Shown here in pieces: positions 7,040-12,795 of a stretch of 12,795 nucleotides of DNA. The stretch is from contig JAADGU010000021.1 of assembly GCA_013152195.1 (NCBI GenBank), positions 1 to 12,795 of the forward strand, read 5' to 3'. The position numbers and the translations under genes were made by a program. Within the stretch, counting starts at the first letter, position 1; the number at the start of each line of letters is the position of its first letter. The notes below the pieces were generated by a model, which was given only the letters and a program-made list of their open reading frames with translations, was not told the DNA's origin and searched no databases. The DNA comes from Nitrospirota bacterium. GTDB taxonomy: Bacteria; Nitrospirota; Thermodesulfovibrionia; Thermodesulfovibrionales; JdFR-85.

Positions 7040-7365
7040 GAAAAAAGAAGGATTTTCAGAAGATTTTCAGCTCCGGACGAAAGATTATCACAAGGCACAC
7101 TATCCTCTACGCCCTTCCAAATGACCTGGAGAGTATCAGAGTAGGTCTGGCCGTAAGCAAAAGGATAGGTAACGCTGTTGTCAGAAACAGGACAAAGAGG
7201 CGGCTCAGAGAAGCAATGAGACAAGCACTTTGTCTGGTTTTAAAGGAAGAAGAATTCTCAAGGATACACGGCTATGACATTGTACTTATTCCCAGGCAGC
7301 GATGCGTTACCGCAAAGTCGTCAGAGATAGTGCCGGACCTGACTGAGAAGCTAAAAACCGTTTGA
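7027..7365 (+). CDS. rnpA: Ribonuclease P protein component, with a non-canonical start
   Basis: Protein subunit of RNase P, which helps the RNA subunit cut 5' leaders from pre-tRNAs. The body reads DRLRKKKDFQKIFSSGRK, then VGLAVSKRIGNAVVRN, then RNRTKRRLREA, the RNR signature, then YDIVLIPR. From ATT at 7027 it has 112 residues, normal for the family. No ATG, GTG or TTG occurs in this frame between the upstream stop at 6877 and the conserved core. The candidates are ATT 7027, which has AAGG nine bases upstream, and CTG 7036, which overlaps the rpmH stop as CTGA. The frame is also open across all of rpmH, and a -1 slip at the A6 run of rpmH would fuse the two proteins. ATT 7027 is my choice because it keeps the conserved RLRK segment. 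The start is uncertain, the identity is not. Confidence 0.88.
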   Translation: MDRLRKKKDFQKIFSSGRKIITRHTILYALPNDLESIRVGLAVSKRIGNAVVRNRTKRRLREAMRQALCLVLKEEEFSRIHGYDIVLIPRQRCVTAKSSEIVPDLTEKLKTV

Positions 7366-7366
7366 A

Positions 7367-7576
7367 ATGAAAAGTCCGATCATTTTACTTATAAAAAGCT
7401 ATAAAGTGTTGCTCTCACCGGTCTTGCCACAGAGCTGCAGATTCGTCCCAACCTGTTCCGAGTATTCAATCGAAGCAATAAAGAAATATGGTACTTTACG
7501 AGGCAGCGTTATGTCTGCAAAAAGGATATTAAAATGCCACCCTTTCCATCCAGGTGGATATGACCCGGTAAAATAG
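7367..7576 (+). CDS. yidD: Membrane protein insertion efficiency factor YidD
   Basis: A 69-residue protein with the full YidD signature: SCRFVPTCSEYSIEAIKKYG at about 23-42 and KRILKCHPFHPGGYDPV near the C-terminus. The conserved cysteines are C24, C30 and C57. It is an inner-face membrane-associated factor that helps YidC-dependent insertion. It starts one base after the rnpA stop and ends ten bases before yidC, so it is translated from the same mRNA and probably by coupling. Length and order are typical. Confidence 0.93.
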   Translation: MKSPIILLIKSYKVLLSPVLPQSCRFVPTCSEYSIEAIKKYGTLRGSVMSAKRILKCHPFHPGGYDPVK

Positions 7577-7586
7577 GTATCAGATA

Positions 7587-9158
7587 ATGGAAGAAAATTT
7601 CGAAAAACGAACTTTAGTTGCTATTGTACTTGCCCTCGTGGTACTCCTTGGGTATCAGTATTTCTTTGCACCTTCGCCACAGCCCCGGAGACCTGAGCAA
7701 CCACTCAATGTTGCACGGGAGCTACCGGCAAGGATAGATGACAGACCATCTGTGCCAAAGGCAGAAGATCTCTTTGTCCCTGAAGGTACAATGGCATCTG
7801 AAGAGAGACTCCTGAAGGTAGAAACCCCTCTTTATACAGCCCTTTTCTCGTCAAAAGGCGGAACCATAAAAAACTGGCAGCTAAAGAATTTCAGGGATGA
7901 CGAGGGCCTTGAGGTGGTGTTAATGAGGACTGATGCAGAAGTCCCGGCACTTGCCATGGGAACAGACGGTAAAAACTTCATCTTTGACAAGGTGAACTTT
8001 ACCATCAGCGAAGGACAGGACAATATTATTTTAAGAAACAAAGGCAAAAGCGCCTCCCTCTCATTCACATACAGAGGAGACGGGATTGTAATAAAAAGAA
8101 CCTACTCATTCTTTTCAGACAACTATGATATTGAACTCATTGAAGAGGTACAGGGCCCTGATAACTACTGGGTTACCCTTGGCAGTGGATTTGGCATATC
8201 AGGGGCAGTGGGCTACGGAGGCCATATTGGACCTGTAATACTCAAGGATGCTGACAGGGTTGAGATTAAACCCAACAAGCTCAAGGAACCCAGAGTTTTT
8301 GGTTCAGAATTGAAATGGATAGCCCAGGAAGACAAATACTTCTTTGCCTCCCTCGTTCCGCTTGAGAAGGCTATAGGTGCAAAGGTATGGCGCACCGGCA
8401 ACGGAGATGCGCTTGTTGCAGTAAACCTTCCTGCAGGAAAGAACAAACTTCTCCTCTATGCCGGCCCTAAAGAGTACGACCGGCTGAAAAGCCTTGGTGT
8501 TGGTCTCGAATATATTGTAAACTTTGGCTTTTTCTCCATACTTGCACAACCTCTATTCTGGATACTGAAGTTATTCTACAGGGTTACCGGCAATTATGGC
8601 TGGTCAATAGCGCTTCTTACAATCCTTGTGAGAATTCCCTTTATACCCCTTATCAATAAGGGACAGAAGTCCATGAAAAAGCTCCAGGCCCTTCAGCCAA
8701 AGATGAACGAGATAAAACAGAAGTACAAAAAAGACCCTCAGAAGATGCAGAAGGAAATGATGGAGCTGTATAAAAAATACAAGGTGAATCCCATGAGCGG
8801 ATGCCTGCCGATGCTTATACAGATCCCGGTCTTTTTTGCCCTGTACAAGGTGCTCCTTGTTGCAATTGAACTCAGGAGCGCACCGTTTATCTTCTGGATT
8901 CAGGACCTCTCGGAAAAAGATCCTTACTATATATTACCTATAATTATGGGTGTTACCATGTTTATTCAGCAGAAGATGACACCAACAACAATGGAGTCAC
9001 AGCAGCAGAAGATAATGACCTATCTTCCCATCGTCTTTACTTTCCTCTTCCTGAAATTCCCGTCAGGCCTCGTCCTCTACTGGCTTGTAAGTAATCTCCT
9101 GAGTATCCTGCAGCAGTATTTTGTTAACAGGAAAATAGCCCGGGAAGAGCCTGTTTAA
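7587..9158 (+). CDS. yidC: Membrane protein insertase YidC
   Basis: A 523-residue Oxa1/YidC-type insertase. An N-terminal membrane segment lies near 9-27. A large periplasmic beta-domain spans about 55-310, the Gram-negative form. The conserved membrane core follows: GWSIALLTILVRIPFIPL near 340-356, carrying the functional arginine; a cytoplasmic coiled-coil-like loop rich in K, Q and M; NPMSGCLPMLIQIPVFFALYKVL; and two or three closing helices ending near 505. It inserts inner-membrane proteins alone or with SecYEG. The ATG follows yidD by ten bases; the ribosome site is weak, so coupling is likely. Its stop codon overlaps the stop of the opposite-strand cytochrome gene through a shared TTAA. 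The usual next genes (jag, mnmE) are missing here. Confidence 0.95.
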   Translation: MEENFEKRTLVAIVLALVVLLGYQYFFAPSPQPRRPEQPLNVARELPARIDDRPSVPKAEDLFVPEGTMASEERLLKVETPLYTALFSSKGGTIKNWQLKNFRDDEGLEVVLMRTDAEVPALAMGTDGKNFIFDKVNFTISEGQDNIILRNKGKSASLSFTYRGDGIVIKRTYSFFSDNYDIELIEEVQGPDNYWVTLGSGFGISGAVGYGGHIGPVILKDADRVEIKPNKLKEPRVFGSELKWIAQEDKYFFASLVPLEKAIGAKVWRTGNGDALVAVNLPAGKNKLLLYAGPKEYDRLKSLGVGLEYIVNFGFFSILAQPLFWILKLFYRVTGNYGWSIALLTILVRIPFIPLINKGQKSMKKLQALQPKMNEIKQKYKKDPQKMQKEMMELYKKYKVNPMSGCLPMLIQIPVFFALYKVLLVAIELRSAPFIFWIQDLSEKDPYYILPIIMGVTMFIQQKMTPTTMESQQQKIMTYLPIVFTFLFLKFPSGLVLYWLVSNLLSILQQYFVNRKIAREEPV

Positions 9159-9997
9159 TAAATAAAGGTGGCCGGGTCTTTCAGCGGATGGCATCTGTCA
9201 CATAAACCCCTTGCTTCTTTCTTTCCGACCTCCCACTTATGAGGCACATGACAGTCTGTGCATCCCATGGAAGTCTTCTTCAGGTGGACTCCGTGTTGAC
9301 CGACTCTTGTCTCACTGCCATGACAGGACCCCAGGCAGTCCTTACTCTCCATCTTCAGCTTTCCATGTGGGTGGTGGCACTCAAAACACTTTATGCGGGC
9401 CATTATCCCCCTCTTCGGGACATTACCGTGACATCCAAAGCAACGCTCGATACTCACAAGCTTTGGCGAGGCTGCACCAAAACTATGACAGTTAAGACAC
9501 TGCAGGCCTGCCATACCCATACCGTGAACCAGCTTGTCTTCATGACATGTCCGGCAGGCCTTCTGATCTGCCTTGAAATCATGTATATCACCCCGGTGGC
9601 AGTCCTTGCAGGGGATATTCTGCATAAATACGTGTCTTGCGTGACCGTAAGAGACCCTCAGAGTTAAAGAACCCTGGGCAGCTTCCTGGGTATGGCACTT
9701 CAGACATCCCTCCCAGGGTTTAATCGTGCCATGTGTCTGTTTAACGGGCTTGTCTCCCTTCACAACATAGGCAACAAGCAGTCTGTTTTCCTCAAGAATG
9801 TTCAGCCCGTGACATTTCTGGCATATGATATGGCTGTGCCGGCTCTTTCGCCAGGTCTTATACCCCTCTTCCATGACATGGCACATGGAACAAAAGTCAG
9901 GGTCCTTCTCTGTATACTCATAGTAACGCCAGCCGGTCACAATTCCTATGGCGCAGACAACAAGGATAAGGACAAGTATGCTCCCCTTACCTTTCAT
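9155..9997 (-). CDS. Membrane-anchored 11-haem cytochrome c with NapC/NirT-like N-terminus
   Basis: A 280-residue protein with an N-terminal helix (about 6-22) that anchors it in the inner membrane, with the rest in the periplasm. Ten CXXCH haem sites begin at C36, C59, C98, C130, C148, C167, C186, C204, C246 and C266. An eleventh site is CX3CH (C221, C225, H226). That is about one haem per 25 residues, a wire-like density. The first sites, DFCSMCHVMEEGYKTWRKSRH, resemble NapC/NrfH-type quinol-oxidising anchors. Many extra histidines could serve as distal ligands. The likely job is electron transfer from quinol or between periplasmic partners; the terminal partner is unknown. The ATG overlaps the thioesterase stop as ATGA, with no good ribosome site, so translation is coupled. 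CX3CH needs a haem lyase that tolerates it, so site 9 may be empty. Confidence 0.88.
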   Translation of the reverse strand: MKGKGSILVLILVVCAIGIVTGWRYYEYTEKDPDFCSMCHVMEEGYKTWRKSRHSHIICQKCHGLNILEENRLLVAYVVKGDKPVKQTHGTIKPWEGCLKCHTQEAAQGSLTLRVSYGHARHVFMQNIPCKDCHRGDIHDFKADQKACRTCHEDKLVHGMGMAGLQCLNCHSFGAASPKLVSIERCFGCHGNVPKRGIMARIKCFECHHPHGKLKMESKDCLGSCHGSETRVGQHGVHLKKTSMGCTDCHVPHKWEVGKKEARGLCDRCHPLKDPATFIY

Positions 9998-10383
9998 GTT
10001 CTGAAAAGCTTGAGCTGTCCTTCAGCAACTATGGTTCCATCCATCTTTTTCACTATTGCAACCCCTTTGAGCAGCCTTCCCCTGACCGGTTTGGCAGAGG
10101 CCTCAATTATACATCTTTCCCCTATCATAAGTGGAGCTTTAAACCTGACACATATCTCGACAGTAATGGCCTTGATACCAAGGGAGGATGCTGCTTTTAC
10201 AGCTGCTTCATCAATGAGGGTTGAAATAAGTCCGCCATGGAGGATGTCACGGTATCCCTGGTGAGTCTTATCCGGAAGGTAGGTAGCGCTTGCATGACCA
10301 TTTGAGGCAGAGAAATCGAGTCTTAGTCCGGAAGGATTGGCCTTTCCACAGACAAAACAGGCACCGTTATCAGTGAACTCCAT
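9994..10383 (-). CDS. PaaI-type hotdog-fold acyl-CoA thioesterase
   Basis: A 129-residue single hotdog domain. The core DILHGGLISTLIDEAA (about 46-61) holds HGG and the D58-E59 pair typical of PaaI-like thioesterases, which cleave acyl- or aryl-CoA in the cytoplasm. The N-terminus carries CFVCG with NPSGLRL (about 9-22), a form common in environmental members. Substrate cannot be told from sequence. AGGACA lies a few bases before the ATG at 10383. The gene sits 11 bases after the small membrane protein and overlaps the cytochrome start by four bases, within the rho operon. A functional link to the cytochrome is not obvious. Confidence 0.85.
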   Translation of the reverse strand: MEFTDNGACFVCGKANPSGLRLDFSASNGHASATYLPDKTHQGYRDILHGGLISTLIDEAAVKAASSLGIKAITVEICVRFKAPLMIGERCIIEASAKPVRGRLLKGVAIVKKMDGTIVAEGQLKLFRT

Positions 10384-10394
10384 ACATTGTCCTG

Positions 10395-10721
10395 TTATTG
10401 TTTGTCATTGCTTCCAAGGAAGAGGAAGAACTTATGGATAAAAAAAGAAAACACAAACCCAAGCAGTGCCCCGAATGCAATCAGAACCAGAAGTATTATA
10501 ATGTAAATTATATATACAACAGGGCTGTCCGGAGATGAAGTAACCGAGAAGAAGTTTTGCAGGTCTCTTACTATGGCATCTCTCCATGTACCCTGAAGAG
10601 CGTCGGCATAAAGGATATCCATTAATAAAAATACCGAAAGGCTCAGTATTCCCCCGGCTACCGAACCGATAATGAGAAATCTCTTTACCCTGCTCCTCTG
10701 GTCTTTCATGCACGAGCCCAA
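10395..10721 (-). CDS. Small two-helix membrane protein of unknown function
   Basis: I do not recognise the family. The product is about 104-108 residues with two hydrophobic segments, roughly 15-38 (IIGSVAGGILSLSVFLLM) and 68-100 (IIYIIILLVLIAFGALLGFVF and beyond). An acidic-to-polar loop of about 30 residues separates them and probably faces the periplasm. Two starts compete. TTG at 10721 has AAAGG six bases upstream. ATG at 10709 opens MKDQRSRVKR, a typical basic N-terminus before a helix. The gene lies 12 bases after the frame-restored end of rho and 11 bases before the thioesterase. Position in the operon is the only functional hint. An anchor or a subunit of a membrane complex is possible but unproven. 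Confidence 0.7.
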   Translation of the reverse strand: MGSCMKDQRSRVKRFLIIGSVAGGILSLSVFLLMDILYADALQGTWRDAIVRDLQNFFSVTSSPDSPVVYIIYIIILLVLIAFGALLGFVFSFFIHKFFLFLGSNDKQ

Positions 10722-10733
10722 AAGATGCCTTTA

Positions 10734-11991
10734 CTATTTATTCATCATTTCAAGAAACTCCTTGTTGGCTTTGGTGCCTCTGAGCTTGCCCAACAGGAAT
10801 TCCATGCTCTCCACTGTTCCGGGGATTAAGTACTTTCCTGAGTATCCACATCTTGTTAAGCACATCCTTTTCAACCAGCAACTCCTCTTTTCTCGTACCG
10901 GAGGCATTGATGTTAATACTCGGGAATATCCTCTTCTCAACAAGCCTTCTGTCAAGATGGAGCTCCATGTTGCCTGTACCTTTAAATTCTTCAAAAATGA
11001 CATCATCCATACGGCTGCCTGTATCAACAAGGGCGGTGGCAATAATTGTAAGGCTGCCTCCGGTCTCAATATTCCTTGCCGTACCAAAAAACCGCTTGGG
11101 TTTTTGAAGGGCATGGGCATCAAGACCACCGGAGAGGACCTTTCCGCTTGCAGGAATGATGGTATTGTATGCACGGGCAAGCCGGGTTATGCTGTCAAGA
11201 AGGATGACGACATCCCTCTTTATCTCAACAAGCCTCTTTGCCCGCTCAATGACCATTTCAGATACCTGTGTGTGTCTCTGAGGCGGTTCATCAAAGGTAG
11301 AACCTATTATCTCCGCAGTCTCAACCTGCCTTCTCCAGTCTGTTACCTCCTCAGGCCTCTCGTCAATAAGGAGAATAATGAGGTGTATCTCAGGCTGGTT
11401 ATGCTTTATTGCCTTGGCGATTGATTGCAGGAGCATGGTCTTGCCTGTCCTCGGAGCTGCAACGATCATGCCGCGCTGTCCTTTGCCAACAGGTGTGATG
11501 AGGTCCATAACCCTTGTAGAATAATCGCTTGAGCTGTGCTCCAGGTTTATCTTTTCAGTAGGGTAGTAGGGGACAAGATTATCAAAGAGCGGACGCGTTA
11601 TATTGTCATCAGGTGGTTCATGATTTATGGCTTCAACCTTGAGCAGCGCAAAATACCGCTCACTCTCTTTCGGTGGCCGTATCTGTCCGGATACAAGATC
11701 ACCCGTCCGCAGATTAAACCGCCTTATCTGCGATGGGGATACGTATATATCGTCAGGGCTTGGCAGGTAGCTGTAATCAGGTGAACGCAGAAAACCAAAG
11801 CCGTCAGGCAGTATTTCGAGGACACCCTCTGCAAAGAGGTTCCCGGTCTTTTCAGCCTGGGCATGCAATATAGCGTATATAAGTTCCTGTTTCCTCATTC
11901 CGGGAACCCCGTCAATACGCAGATTGCGGGCTACCTGGGAGAGTTCCTCAATGGTCTTTTCTTTTAATTCAGAAATCGAGACATTACTCAT
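10734..11991 (-). CDS. rho: Transcription termination factor Rho, with an apparent +1 frameshift near the C-terminus
   Basis: The hexameric RNA-dependent ATPase that ends transcription. The N-terminal Rho domain is at about 5-45. The RNA-binding cold-shock-like domain is near 52-125 (EGVLEILPDGFGFLRSP). Walker A is APRTGKT at 179-185, Walker B is VVILLDSITR at 261-270, and the Q- and R-loops lie in SGGLDAHALQKPKRFFGTA and EEFKGTGNMELHLDRR. The ATG at 11991 has AAGGAG six bases upstream. The zero frame ends at 10750 with 23 unfamiliar residues after P390. The normal C-terminus (GTVESMEFLLGKLRGTKAN then EFLEMMNK) continues in the +1 frame from CCC-C at 10821-10824 to a TAG at 10734. Restored length is 418 residues; E. 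coli Rho has 419. The break may be a sequencing error, a mutation or a real shift. Confidence 0.92.
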
Positions 11992-12115
11992 GATGCACTC
12001 CTTAAAATATCTGTTACAGTGTCTATTTTTTCCAGATATGTGTTACTAAGAAAGCCTATGGCTTTTTCATTTATTTTTTTCTAAAAATTGTAAGCTGAAG
12101 TTATTTGTTAACCTG

Positions 12116-12121
12116 ATTATA
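12116..12121 (-). promoter_or_regulatory. Possible -10 box for rho
   Basis: Minus-strand TATAAT would give a rho leader of roughly 115-120 bases. The -35 candidate, TTAAGG, is poor. Rho genes are often autoregulated through long leaders, so the position is plausible but not proven. Confidence 0.3.
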
Positions 12122-12200
12122 CCGGCAGGTTTTCAGGGCCTTAATTTTTTTATAAAAGAGGCTGGTATTCGTGATATTTTCAGCCGTTGAGAGCTGTCTT

Positions 12201-12374
12201 TCATTCCTCAAGGTCAAGGATAAAAAACGGCACCCCTGCAAGAAAGCTCAGTGCAATCAAAATTGCCACCTATTGGGCAAAACCATTAATTGATAAAGGG
12301 AAACCTGATCTAACGTAACTGAAGAAAACAATTCATTCTCTTTCGATGTTTTAGGCATGAACAGGAATCTGCAT
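12201..12374 (-). pseudogene. Possible decayed gene for a small membrane protein
   Basis: An ATG at 12374 (minus strand) follows AAAGGAG at a correct distance and opens a frame of 57 residue positions ending in TGA at 12201-12203. The frame is broken by three in-frame stops: TAA, TGA and TAG after MQIPVHA, NIERE and FPLSINGFAQ. The last part is a clean hydrophobic helix, VAILIALSFLAGVPFF, with an acidic tail ILDLEE. The ribosome site, the shared frame and the helix suggest a dead small gene. The evidence is thin, and chance is not excluded. Confidence 0.25.
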
Positions 12375-12426
12375 CTTACTCTCCTTTGATACGGCAGGAG
12401 CCACGTGTACTTAAATCATATCCTGA

Positions 12427-12630
12427 TTGTATCCAGAAGAGACCTTGAATGAGATGCTTCACTCATACTTCTACTGTATAGAGTACTATAAAGAAAAAAC
12501 TTTGTCAACAAGCAGGCCGCCCAAAGTGTATATCCCTGCTATGTTGTCAGAAACAGGATACTTTGCAGGAGGCCACCTCTGTTCTCTTCAGGAAGTTTCT
12601 CTGCTCTTTGAGGAGATTAAAGAAGACTGA
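12427..12630 (+). CDS. Doubtful small hypothetical protein
   Basis: A frame of up to 67 residues opens with TTG immediately after an in-frame TGA. An ATG nine codons further in (12454) is the other start choice. Neither start has a good ribosome site. The sequence is not low-complexity (it contains YFYCIEYYKEK and ETGYFAGGHLC), and codon choice looks reasonable, but I recognise no family. It lies upstream of the probable hisC start in the same direction. It may be a real small gene, a remnant or chance. Confidence 0.3.
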   Translation: MYPEETLNEMLHSYFYCIEYYKEKTLSTSRPPKVYIPAMLSETGYFAGGHLCSLQEVSLLFEEIKED

Positions 12631-12718
12631 AAATGGTATTATTCTGGAGCAAACTAAAAATACACTCAGGGAATCGCTGAGTTAACGAATCGATCTCTTT
12701 GTGTAATCCGGGTTAAAC

Positions 12719-12795
12719 ATGAAGATTCAGAGACTGCTACGAAAAAACATCAAAACATTAAAGGCGTACAGTGCAAAGGAAATCCCCTGCAAGGT
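12719..12795 (+). CDS. hisC: N-terminus of a probable histidinol-phosphate aminotransferase, cut by the window edge
   Basis: Only 25 complete codons are visible. They read MKIQRLLRKNIKTLKAY and then SAKEIPCK. The R-K-N-I-x-x-L-K-x-Y pattern, then a short lead-in ending in a basic residue, resembles the start of HisC, which in this enzyme comes just before the K/R-L-x-x-N-E-x-P substrate-binding segment. HisC is a PLP enzyme of histidine biosynthesis. The ATG lacks a strong ribosome site (GGGTTAAAC precedes it). The call rests on a very short stretch. Confidence 0.45.
   Translation, partial: MKIQRLLRKNIKTLKAYSAKEIPCK

Larger units (their letters stand above)
12001..12718. other. Poorly coding region between rho and the hisC start
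   Basis: This gap of about 700 bases holds the rho leader, AT-rich DNA, a possible gene remnant (minus strand, 12201-12374) and a doubtful small ORF (12427-12630). A short stem AAAGCC-TAT-GGCTTT at 12051-12065 is followed by T-rich DNA on the plus strand and could be a weak terminator. ACTCAG and CTGAGT pair around 12670-12676 without a T-run. I see no tRNA, transposase or attachment site. Confidence 0.6.

Noticed and set aside
9692..10264. A 190-codon plus-strand frame opposite the cytochrome and thioesterase.
   Set aside because: It is antisense to CXXCH motifs and the hotdog core, so it is a shadow frame.
10841..10850. A sequence close to a DnaA box (GTATCCACA).
   Set aside because: It lies inside conserved rho codons, is a single imperfect copy, and has no AT-rich unwinding region beside it.
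10672..11424. A 250-codon plus-strand frame opposite rho and the small membrane protein.
   Set aside because: It lies antisense to conserved Rho domains and has no sensible protein features.
12051..12080. Short stem plus T-rich tract as an intrinsic terminator on the plus strand.
   Set aside because: The stem is only six pairs with a three-base loop, the T-run is broken, and no plus-strand gene ends nearby.
1..12795. CRISPR arrays, tRNA genes, insertion sequences and phage attachment sites.
   Set aside because: I read both strands for spaced direct repeats, cloverleaf arms with TTC-type loops, and transposase or integrase motifs, and found none.

Overview
The window looks like bacterial chromosome from an anaerobic or facultatively anaerobic lineage with about mid-range GC. 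Three things point this way: a ferredoxin-dependent 2-oxoacid oxidoreductase, a membrane-anchored multihaem cytochrome c, and an FNR/CRP-type site. My best guess is Nitrospirota or a similar respiratory group. This is inferred from gene style only; no marker settles it. There is no CRISPR array, transposase, tRNA or rRNA that I can support.

Layout. (1) 9-2569, minus strand: korA (fused gamma-alpha subunit) and korB of a 2-oxoacid:ferredoxin oxidoreductase. The 3' part of korA is in another frame. (2) 2570-2946: intergenic DNA holding a 132-bp palindromic element. (3) 2947-3264, minus: a small cupin. (4) 3395-4039, plus: an FNR/CRP-like box, a promoter and an HPP-family membrane protein. (5) 4153-6766, plus: tyrS (apparently leaderless), an MgtC/SapB-family membrane protein and a YrfG-like HAD nucleotidase. 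(6) 6812-9158, plus: a strong promoter followed by rpmH-rnpA-yidD-yidC, the cluster usually found near oriC, here without dnaA, jag or mnmE. (7) 9155-11991, minus: rho, a two-helix membrane protein, a PaaI-type thioesterase and an 11-haem NapC/NirT-type cytochrome, packed as one probable operon. (8) 12001-12718: a poorly coding stretch with a possible decayed small membrane-protein gene and one doubtful small ORF. (9) 12719 to the edge: the start of a probable hisC.

How the parts fit. KorAB passes electrons between 2-oxoacid/acyl-CoA and ferredoxin. The cytochrome would move electrons through the periplasm. The HPP protein is a candidate nitrite or small-anion transporter, and its promoter has the spacing of a class II FNR-activated promoter. 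RnpA, L34, YidD and YidC serve tRNA processing, ribosome assembly and membrane insertion.

The main oddities are decoding problems in conserved genes. korA needs a +1 shift at AAA-TAA, and rho needs a +1 shift at CCC-C; both restore the family C-terminus. rnpA has no ATG, GTG or TTG start and overlaps rpmH at an A6 run. Each could be a sequencing error, a mutation or real recoding. The sequence alone cannot decide.
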